Source: JBDZUZ01 sp040255445
GTDB taxonomy: Bacteria > Planctomycetota > Phycisphaerae > Phycisphaerales > UBA1924
Direction: 5' to 3'
Assembly: GCA_040255445.1 (NCBI GenBank)
Contig: JBDZUZ010000116.1
Location: 1-12,450 of the forward strand
DNA: 12,450 nucleotides
Below, piece by piece: positions 7,801 to 12,450 of the stretch (the first letter of the stretch is position 1; each line of letters begins with the position of its first letter). A program made the position numbers and the translations under genes. The notes below the pieces were generated by a model. It was not told the origin of the DNA. It searched no databases and saw only the letters and a list, made by a program, of their open reading frames with translations.

Positions 7801-8548
7801 CGAGCACCTGCGCGGTGTCGGTGAAGCGGCCCAGCACGCGGACACGGATATCCCGCTTGCCCTCGGCGATCGTGCCCGCGGAGACATCACGATTCTCCCG
7901 CTGGATCGCATCGATCACCTGCGCGTGCGTGAGCGAGCGCAGCGCGAGCCGGGTCTGGTCCAGCTTCACCTGGATCTCCATCTCCCGGCCGCCGTAGATG
8001 TTCACCTCGGCGACGCCGTCGACACGCTCGAGGTAGGGCTTCACCTCGCGGTCCATCGCCGTGTAGATCGTGCTGATATCGAAGTCCGGGTACTGCGCCT
8101 TCACCGCCGGGTCGAGATCAATGATGATCCACGCGATCGCGTTCTCCGCAGCGCCCTCCGCCGCCTTGATCGCGGGTTCATCGACCTCCTCCGGATAATC
8201 CTCGACCTGCCGCAGCGAGTCGGAAACCTCCTGCAGCGCGCGGTTGATGTTGGAGCCGATGTAGAACTCGAGCGTCACCTCATTGCCGCCTTGCCGGCTG
8301 ATCGACCGCATGGTCTTGAGGTTCGAGACGTTCTTGAGCTGCTCTTCCTGCTTGCGCGTCACCTCATCGACGACTTCCTGCGGGCTCCGCCCCGGCCACG
8401 CCGTCGTCACCGTGATGATCGGCCGATCGACCGTCGGCGTGAGCTGGATCGGGATCGCCGTCAGGCCGATCAGCCCGAACAGCACCACGAGCAGCACGCC
8501 CACGCTCACAGAGACCGGCTTGTTGATAGCCCAGCGGATGATGTCCAT
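4889..8548 (-). CDS. RND efflux permease, HAE1/AcrB-like inner-membrane subunit
   Basis: This is a proton-driven resistance-nodulation-division pump that exports hydrophobic compounds from the inner membrane/periplasm as a trimer with an adaptor and an outer-membrane channel. The N-terminus MDIIRWAINKPVSVSV and TM1 (11-33) are typical. Two large periplasmic regions (about 34-345 and 583-922) separate the TM2-6 and TM8-12 bundles. TM4 has GMVVDNAIVVLEN (412-424): Asp416 matches AcrB Asp407, while Asn417 replaces Asp408. TM10 has VVNNAILVVEQ (1064-1074), with Asn1066 where AcrB has Lys940. ESF in TM8 (1008-1010) is conserved. At 1219 residues it exceeds the usual 1020-1070; part of the excess is an apparent extra pair of hydrophobic helices at about 926-950 and 959-982, and part is a Gly-rich C-tail. 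AAGGA lies 5 nt upstream of the ATG. It follows the adaptor gene by 51 nt. The substrate is unknown. Confidence 0.95.
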   Translation of the reverse strand: MDIIRWAINKPVSVSVGVLLVVLFGLIGLTAIPIQLTPTVDRPIITVTTAWPGRSPQEVVDEVTRKQEEQLKNVSNLKTMRSISRQGGNEVTLEFYIGSNINRALQEVSDSLRQVEDYPEEVDEPAIKAAEGAAENAIAWIIIDLDPAVKAQYPDFDISTIYTAMDREVKPYLERVDGVAEVNIYGGREMEIQVKLDQTRLALRSLTHAQVIDAIQRENRDVSAGTIAEGKRDIRVRVLGRFTDTAQVLDTVVAYRDGKPVYVRDIGEVDLGHQKARGFVRSLGEPCLAMNVIRQSNANVMTVMEDVRGRLEEVRAEILPRLHPVVGPHLRMRQVYDETTYIDSAVELVLGNLWKGGLLAIIVLVVFLRSARATGVIAMAIPISVIGTFLVILAAGRTLNVISLAGLAFATGMVVDNAIVVLENIVRRRALGDPPALAVYRGAREVWGAILASTLTTVCVFIPILTIREEAGQLFFDLSLAMAVAVVNSLVVAITVVPAACNILFGTRRVGTVDRSEKGSEKKPSRFSQLFGIVPLFARFAAAVAGFVHWLITGWRSWTLRPVAIIVLAAGSIFGAYYLAPPLDYLPPGNRNLVFGGLLIPPGLSVEQQREIAQSIESKIKPYVEADLDDPASLEKLPPIRRFDKPNDPFDPMPVDNFFIGAFQGGMFVGGTSQDPQVVIPVGSLFTNAMTSIPDSFGGAQQSSIFGRGVGGGNTIDLEISGPDIRRVTAAAQMMLGIAGGKYGWGSVRPDPANFNLTQPETRVRVNDLGRELGLRTADVGVAVRGLFDGAFAGEYILDGRNIDIMVLPEGGRLETLDRLTQIPVATPAGPVVPLSSVVEIVPARAEQEIQRIEELPAVTLRIQPPQDSRLEDVMAQIREEIIGPATQAGLIDRTMRIRLEGTAAKLDEVKASLFGAAPTGDSGPITTVLNVVSAVIAAAGIAVAAFCLVRSGRRRSGSFVYGAIGALLMALIVGGALFSIGQAPQLLTARFIWALLVTYLLMCALFESFLYPLVIMFSVPLAVVGGFLALKIVHDWTVRMETIAPQQLDVLTMIGFVILIGTVVNNAILVVEQTLNFMVPGKAGEAFEGDEALPPMLAIKESVRTRLRPIFMTALTTLGGGLPLVLAPGAGSEMYRGLGAVVCGGLLVSTIFTLLLVPLTLSLVFDMKRGLQGALGFSTEIGRRAFRPDQAAAQTVAAGRLSGDGMARGPSGGNGSQN

Positions 8549-8599
8549 GGCGGTCCTTGAAACGGGTTCGTTCTGAGCGTTGTGACTCTGGTCGCCGGA

Positions 8600-9859
8600 T
8601 CAGCCGCCGGTGGCAGGGCGTTCGGCCCCGCCGGCGCCTTCAGAGGCCGGCGGCTCGGCCGAGGGCCGCCGCGACCCGCCTTCCATCCCAGGAGGGCCGC
8701 CACCCGGCCCGCCCGCGGCGGGGAACTCATCACGATTCAGCACGTTCAGCGGCTGGCCCGGGAAGATCCGCTCGTTGCCGCGGACCACGACGCGGGCGCC
8801 CGGACGCAGCATCGGCGCCTCGACCGCCACCCGCTCGCCCATCCCGAAGAGCGACCGCACCCGCGCCACCATCGCTACCGGCCCCTGCTCGAAGAACAGG
8901 AACTCGCCGGCATCATCGCGCAGCATCGCATCCTTCGGCACCGTCAGGTACTGCCCGCTCGTGCCCGTTGGCACGAGACCGACGATGCTCATGCCCGGAC
9001 GGAGCCGCTCCTCCGTGTTCTCCAGCCGCACCCGCACCGGGAACAGCCGCGAGAGCAGATCGGCATCGGGCACCACACCCAGCATCGAAGCCTCGAACTC
9101 CTCGCCCATCGCGACCACGCGGACACGGACCGAGCCCGAGTCACTCACCGAGCCGATGTACGCCTCGGGCACATCGAGCCAGCCCTCGAGCTCCTTCAGC
9201 GAGACGATCTCCGCGATCGCCGACCCCTGCGACACCCATTGCCCGACCTCGGTCATCTTCGCGACAACGCGGCCGTCGAAGGGCGCGCGGATCGTCATCT
9301 GATCAAGCGCACGCTCGGCTTCCGCGAGCTCCACCCGCGCTGTGGCGAGATCGGCCTGCGCCTGCGCCAGCCGCGCCTCGCTGAGCAGCACCGAAGTCCG
9401 CCGATCGTCGAGCTCACTCTCCGACGCCGCGGCGGTCATCTTGAGAGCCGAGAACCGCTCGACCTCGCGGCGCGACCGCTCGAGCTCTGCCTGACGCTCG
9501 CGGAGCTCACCCTCGCGGGCCTGCACCACGGCCTTCGCGCGATCGACCTGCAGCCCGGCGAGCTGATCATCGAGCCGCGCAACCACATCACCCGCCGCGA
9601 CCGCATCGCCCGCATTGAGATCCATCGCGATCACGCGGCCGGGCTCTTCGGTCGCCACCAGCGACCGCCGCGCTGTCCGCAGCCGCCCCGTCACCTCGCG
9701 CAGCCGCTCGGCGGTCTCCATCTTCGCTTCACCCAGCACGACGTTGGCCGGCGGCGGCCCCTGCTGTGCCGCGGCGGGCGCTGTGGCCCACAGACACGCG
9801 AACAGGGGACGGAGGACTAGAACAGCAGATTGAAACACGCGTTTCATACGAGATTCCAT
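8600..9859 (-). CDS. RND efflux periplasmic adaptor (membrane fusion protein)
   Basis: This is the periplasmic adaptor subunit that would link the adjacent RND permease to an outer-membrane factor. It has 419 residues. An N-terminal export signal covers about 5-31, ending APAAAQQ. The first half of the lipoyl/barrel-sandwich domain lies near 62-98. A long alpha-helical coiled-coil hairpin rich in Glu, Arg and Ala follows (about 100-187). The second lipoyl half opens with the hallmark IRAPFDGRVV (190-199). A beta-barrel (about 222-300) and a membrane-proximal domain (about 300-372) come next. Residues 379-419 are a Gly/Pro/Ser-rich tail. Cys22 in LFAC resembles a weak lipobox, but Phe at -2 and an Arg in the hydrophobic stretch argue for ordinary signal-peptidase cleavage. 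The start is uncertain: Met5 (9847) has a GGA about 8 nt upstream, whereas Met1 has no clear ribosome site. No TolC-like gene is nearby. Confidence 0.93.
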   Translation of the reverse strand: MESRMKRVFQSAVLVLRPLFACLWATAPAAAQQGPPPANVVLGEAKMETAERLREVTGRLRTARRSLVATEEPGRVIAMDLNAGDAVAAGDVVARLDDQLAGLQVDRAKAVVQAREGELRERQAELERSRREVERFSALKMTAAASESELDDRRTSVLLSEARLAQAQADLATARVELAEAERALDQMTIRAPFDGRVVAKMTEVGQWVSQGSAIAEIVSLKELEGWLDVPEAYIGSVSDSGSVRVRVVAMGEEFEASMLGVVPDADLLSRLFPVRVRLENTEERLRPGMSIVGLVPTGTSGQYLTVPKDAMLRDDAGEFLFFEQGPVAMVARVRSLFGMGERVAVEAPMLRPGARVVVRGNERIFPGQPLNVLNRDEFPAAGGPGGGPPGMEGGSRRPSAEPPASEGAGGAERPATGG

Positions 9860-9957
9860 GCGTCGAGCGTAGGCACACCGATGCGGCCCCCGATGCCGCC
9901 CGGCGGATGTTCTCAGACAATCGCAGCACTCGGCCCCGGGCCGCCACCGTCAGAATC

Positions 9958-9972
9958 CCGCGGCCGCCGCGG
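9958..9972 (-). terminator. Hairpin directly after the dihydropyrimidinase stop codon
   Basis: CCGCGG arms at 9958-9963 and 9967-9972 with a 3-nt loop begin one base after the TGA of the dihydropyrimidinase. The sequence after it on the minus strand (GATTCT) is not a proper T-run. It may slow or end transcription before the adaptor gene, but GC-rich hairpins arise easily at this base composition. Confidence 0.28.
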
Positions 9973-9973
9973 A

Positions 9974-11413
9974 TCAGTCCGCCGGCAGAGCACGCGGCGT
10001 GAACCGGCCGCCGCCGGGCTGATCGGTCACCTTGTACTCGCGGACGATTACCTCGCCGCGGCGGAGCGTTGTGTGCGCGAACCCGCCCAGTTCGTGCCCC
10101 TCGTAGGGCGACCAGTCGGCCCGACCCTGCATCCTGGCAGGATCCACCTTCACGCGTCGCTTCGGGTCGATCAGCACGATGTCCGCATCGAAGCCGGGCG
10201 CGATGTCGCCCTTGCGGCTCCCGCCCGAGGCGCGGCCGTGGGACATCCCCCCGTCGTACAAGCCCATGATCCGCGCCGGGTTCGTCGAGAGCAGCGTGAC
10301 GAGGTCCTGCATATCGATGCGGCCGCGCTGTACACCCAGCGTGTACATGAGCGGCAGCAGCGTCTCGAGCCCCGGCAGACCCATCGGGATCTTCGTGAAA
10401 TCGCCGTACCCCTCCGGTGTCATCCACATCGACTTCTGCTCGCGCGTGAACGAACAGGTATCGGTCGAGACAACCGACACTTCCGCGCCGAGCCCGGCCC
10501 ACAGCCGCTCGATGTCGGCCTGCTTCTTGACCTGCGGGCAGCACGCGAACAGGTGCCCATCGGACCGCCCGAAGACGCTGTCATCCAGCACAAGGTACTG
10601 CACGCACGTCTCCGCGATCACCGGAGCCCCGCGTTCCTGCGCTGCGGCGATGATGTCCGCGCCCTCGCCGGTCGACATGTGCACGACATACAGCCGGCCG
10701 CCCGTCACCTCCGACCAGTGCACCGCCCGCTCGATCGCCTCGGCCTCGATGAAGTTCGGCCGCGTCGTCGCGTGCAGCCGCGCGCCGTGCCGACGCATCT
10801 GCTCGGGCGTGTGGTGCCGGCGGATGAGTTCATTCAGCACCAGGCTCGACTCGGCGTGCACGAGCAGCATGGCGTTGTGATCACGCACCGTCTCGAGCGT
10901 CGAGTACATGCGGGCGTCATCGCTCCGCCATCCCTCGCTCTCGTAGATCATGAACTCCTTGAAGGTCGGCAGGCCCTTGGCGACCATCGCCGGGATCTCG
11001 GAGATATGCCGGTCGTCGGTGATCGCCATATGCCAGCCGAAATCGATCAGGCTGCGGCCCTCGGCCTTCGCCATCCACGCCGCGTGCGCATCCGCCAGTG
11101 ACTGACCCTTGCCCGGGATGGCAAAGTCGAGCAGCGTCGTCACGCCGCCCGCCGCCGCGGCCCGCGTGCCGTGCACCCAGTCGTCGCACGACACCGTGCC
11201 GCAGAAGGGCATCTCGAGGTGCACATGCACATCGATCACGCCGGGGATCACCTCGAGCCCCGTCGCGTCGATCGTCTCACCGACCTTGGCATTGTCGAAA
11301 GCGCCACGGGCCCCCACCGCGGCGATCTTCCCATCGCGGATCGCGATGTCGCGGAGCCCGCTGTCGGTCGCGGTGTGAACGGTGCCGCCGCGGATGATCG
11401 TGTCGAACTGCAT
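9974..11413 (-). CDS. hydA: Dihydropyrimidinase / D-hydantoinase
   Basis: This is a zinc amidohydrolase that opens 5,6-dihydrouracil or dihydrothymine (and hydantoins) to N-carbamoyl beta-amino acids, the second step of reductive pyrimidine breakdown in the cytoplasm. At 479 residues it has standard family length. All metal ligands are visible at family spacing: His63 and His65 in DVHVH, carboxylated Lys152 in FKEFMIY, His186 in HAES, His245 in VVHMS and Asp318 in STDTCSF. Tyr157, five residues after the lysine, matches the stereo-gate tyrosine of hydantoinases. The TREQK and GDFTKIPMG segments (323-345) are typical of the dihydropyrimidinase branch rather than allantoinase or dihydroorotase. 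AAGGAA lies 6 nt before the ATG. It lies 72 nt after the BtpA-like gene and downstream of a probable carbamoyl-amide hydrolase. Physiological pyrimidine use is likely but rests on context. Confidence 0.94.
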   Translation of the reverse strand: MQFDTIIRGGTVHTATDSGLRDIAIRDGKIAAVGARGAFDNAKVGETIDATGLEVIPGVIDVHVHLEMPFCGTVSCDDWVHGTRAAAAGGVTTLLDFAIPGKGQSLADAHAAWMAKAEGRSLIDFGWHMAITDDRHISEIPAMVAKGLPTFKEFMIYESEGWRSDDARMYSTLETVRDHNAMLLVHAESSLVLNELIRRHHTPEQMRRHGARLHATTRPNFIEAEAIERAVHWSEVTGGRLYVVHMSTGEGADIIAAAQERGAPVIAETCVQYLVLDDSVFGRSDGHLFACCPQVKKQADIERLWAGLGAEVSVVSTDTCSFTREQKSMWMTPEGYGDFTKIPMGLPGLETLLPLMYTLGVQRGRIDMQDLVTLLSTNPARIMGLYDGGMSHGRASGGSRKGDIAPGFDADIVLIDPKRRVKVDPARMQGRADWSPYEGHELGGFAHTTLRRGEVIVREYKVTDQPGGGRFTPRALPAD

Positions 11414-11485
11414 GATGGCTTCCTTGCGTGCGTGAACAGATGGGCCAACGTCCTGAACATCGACCGCCGCGGATCATGATTCGGA

Positions 11486-12346
11486 TCAGGGTGTCCGGGC
11501 CGCGCTGACCGCGGCGAGCATCCGCCCCGCCCGGTCGCGGTCGATGCCGTTCTCCCACCGCCCTTGCTTCTTGATGAAACTCCCGACGATCAGGCTGTCC
11601 GCGTGCGCCAGCATCGCCGCGGCGTTCTCCGGCGTTACGCCAGAGCCGACCAGGACCGGCAGGCTCCCGTCGACCGAAGCCTTCGCCGCGGCGCTCCGCG
11701 CGGCCGCGATGTCCGCCTCCGCCGCGGCCTTCCCCGTCGCCGTGCCGGTGATGATCACACCATCGGCCCCGAAGAACGCCGCGCCCTCCACCGCATCCGC
11801 GACCGTCACATCCGCCGTGATCGCGTGCGATGCGTGCTTCTTCTTGATGTCCGCGAAGATCCGGATGTGTTCGGCCCCGATCGCCCGGCGGTACCGGAGC
11901 AGTTCGCCCGCTTCCGCCCGCTCGAGCAGCCCCTCATCGGCGATATGGCTGAACACGAAGTTCTCGCAGCGGATGAACTGCGCACCCGCGGCCAACGCCA
12001 CCGCGATCGCCTCCTTGTTCCCGCCGCTCAGCACCTGCACACCGAGCACGGCCTCCGGCGCGGCCGCGCGCACCGCCAGCACCGCCCGCGTCATCGCCGC
12101 GACGATCTCCGGCGGCTTCGCCCCGTGCACATACGGCCGGTCGTGCATGTTCTCGACGATGATGCCGCGGTAGCCCAGCGACGCCAGCATTCCCGCCTCT
12201 TCCGCCGCAACCCCGCAGATCTCTTCGATCGAGTGCGAAGCGAATGGCGTCCCGGGCAAAGCCCCGACATGGACCATGCCGAACAACCGCGGCAGTTCCG
12301 CCCCGCCGCCATCACCCCCACCGCCCGATCGCTGCTCCGGTCTCAT
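11486..12346 (-). CDS. BtpA/SgcQ family TIM-barrel protein
   Basis: This 286-residue protein belongs to the BtpA/SgcQ family, predicted (beta/alpha)8 barrels without a settled reaction. Family segments, in order, are LFGMVHVGALPGTP (21-34), GIIVENMHDRPY (61-72), GVQVLSGGNKEAI (102-114), IRCENFVFSHIADEG (125-139), DIKKKHASHAIT (166-177), GVIITGTATG (196-205), VLVGSGVTPENA (231-242) and the C-terminal phosphate-site-like IVGSFIKKQGRWEN (253-266). The founding member, BtpA, affects photosystem I accumulation in cyanobacteria; SgcQ sits in an E. coli sugar-uptake operon. Residues 1-19 are a Gly-rich extension before the barrel. The start is supported by an ATGA overlap with the upstream gene and GGGAG at 12356-12360, 9 nt away. 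Its place between a probable carbamoyl-amide hydrolase and dihydropyrimidinase suggests a role in pyrimidine or nucleoside breakdown. That is inference only. Confidence 0.92.
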   Translation of the reverse strand: MRPEQRSGGGGDGGGAELPRLFGMVHVGALPGTPFASHSIEEICGVAAEEAGMLASLGYRGIIVENMHDRPYVHGAKPPEIVAAMTRAVLAVRAAAPEAVLGVQVLSGGNKEAIAVALAAGAQFIRCENFVFSHIADEGLLERAEAGELLRYRRAIGAEHIRIFADIKKKHASHAITADVTVADAVEGAAFFGADGVIITGTATGKAAAEADIAAARSAAAKASVDGSLPVLVGSGVTPENAAAMLAHADSLIVGSFIKKQGRWENGIDRDRAGRMLAAVSAARTP

Positions 12347-12450
12347 CGCTCGCCGCTCCCAATCCCGCCCGTCCGCGGCGATCCCGCGCGGTCCGTGTAC
12401 GTCTCCGGCCGCCGGTCACGGAAGAACTGCCACACCTTCCGCACCTCCAG
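12343..12450 (-). CDS. Partial CDS: C-terminus of a nitrilase-superfamily carbamoyl-amide hydrolase
   Basis: An open frame enters the window on the minus strand and gives 35 residues before a TGA at 12345-12343. It reads LEVRKVWQFFRDRRPETYT (1-19), followed by a Gly/Ser/Arg-rich tail. The pattern VR-x-x-W-x-F-F-R-D-R-R-P-E-x-Y is what I recognise as the C-terminal end of N-carbamoylputrescine amidases and beta-ureidopropionase-type enzymes of the nitrilase superfamily. The catalytic Glu-Lys-Cys region lies outside the window. Its stop overlaps the start of the BtpA-like gene (ATGA), implying translational coupling. With dihydropyrimidinase two genes downstream, the best guess is beta-ureidopropionase (N-carbamoyl-beta-alanine to beta-alanine, CO2 and ammonia). 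The reading frame and overlap are solid; the product rests on one short motif plus context. Confidence 0.62.
   Translation of the reverse strand: MEVRKVWQFFRDRRPETYTDRAGSPRTGGIGSGER

Noticed and set aside
8582..9820. 412-codon plus-strand open frame antisense to the adaptor gene
   Set aside because: It is the mirror of the adaptor coding sequence, His/Arg/Leu-rich, with no family motif.
9830..11101. 423-codon plus-strand open frame antisense to the dihydropyrimidinase
   Set aside because: The opposite strand encodes a complete metal-site amidohydrolase; this frame has no motifs.
9964..11476. Identical 13-mer CCGCCGCGGATCA at 9964-9976 and 11464-11476, flanking the dihydropyrimidinase gene like target-site repeats
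   Set aside because: About one such 13-base pair is expected by chance in a window of this size, more at high GC. There are no inverted ends or transposase, so I do not read it as a mobile element.
1..12450. CRISPR arrays, tRNA or rRNA genes, transposases, defence systems
   Set aside because: I saw no regularly spaced repeats, no tRNA cloverleaf-like intergenic segment and no transposase or nuclease motifs. Gaps between genes are all under 250 bases.

Overview
The window is a high-GC chromosomal segment (about two-thirds G+C by eye) in which every gene I can support lies on the minus strand. Reading in the direction of transcription (high to low coordinates), there are three functional blocks. 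The gene content (HAE1-type RND permease, discoidin-like secreted glycosidase, BtpA protein with a hydantoinase) and the protein style suggest a Gram-negative, didermic heterotroph. A planctomycete, possibly of the Phycisphaerae, is my best guess, but this is inference and no marker gene is present.

Block 1 (12450-9974), reductive pyrimidine/hydantoin catabolism. It starts with the last 35 codons of a protein whose C-terminus carries a W-x-F-F-R-D-R-R-P-E-x-Y motif. This matches the end of nitrilase-superfamily carbamoyl-amide hydrolases (beta-ureidopropionase / N-carbamoylputrescine amidase type). It overlaps (ATGA) a BtpA/SgcQ-family TIM-barrel protein, which is followed by a dihydropyrimidinase with a complete binuclear metal site. 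The ring-opening and probable decarbamoylation steps are therefore together, with BtpA, a protein of unclear chemistry, translated between them.

Block 2 (9859-4889), RND efflux. A periplasmic adaptor (MFP) precedes a 1219-residue HAE1-like inner-membrane permease. No outer-membrane TolC-like factor is in the window. The permease is longer than the usual size of about 1050 residues. It carries an apparent extra pair of membrane helices just before TM8, and Asn where AcrB has Asp408 and Lys940.

Block 3 (4849-246), carbohydrate use. A large secreted protein of 1040 residues has a signal peptide, carbohydrate-binding-like beta domains and an (alpha/alpha)6-type catalytic region. It is followed 15 nt later by a cytoplasmic GH1 beta-glucosidase with both catalytic glutamates. 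Upstream of this pair is a near-palindrome matching TGNAANCGNTTNCA, the operator type of LacI/GalR repressors. It overlaps the predicted transcription start of a plausible sigma70-like promoter, so the pair looks like a sugar-inducible degradation operon. The last 245 bases beyond the beta-glucosidase hold no gene that I can support but contain GC-rich hairpins that may terminate the operon.
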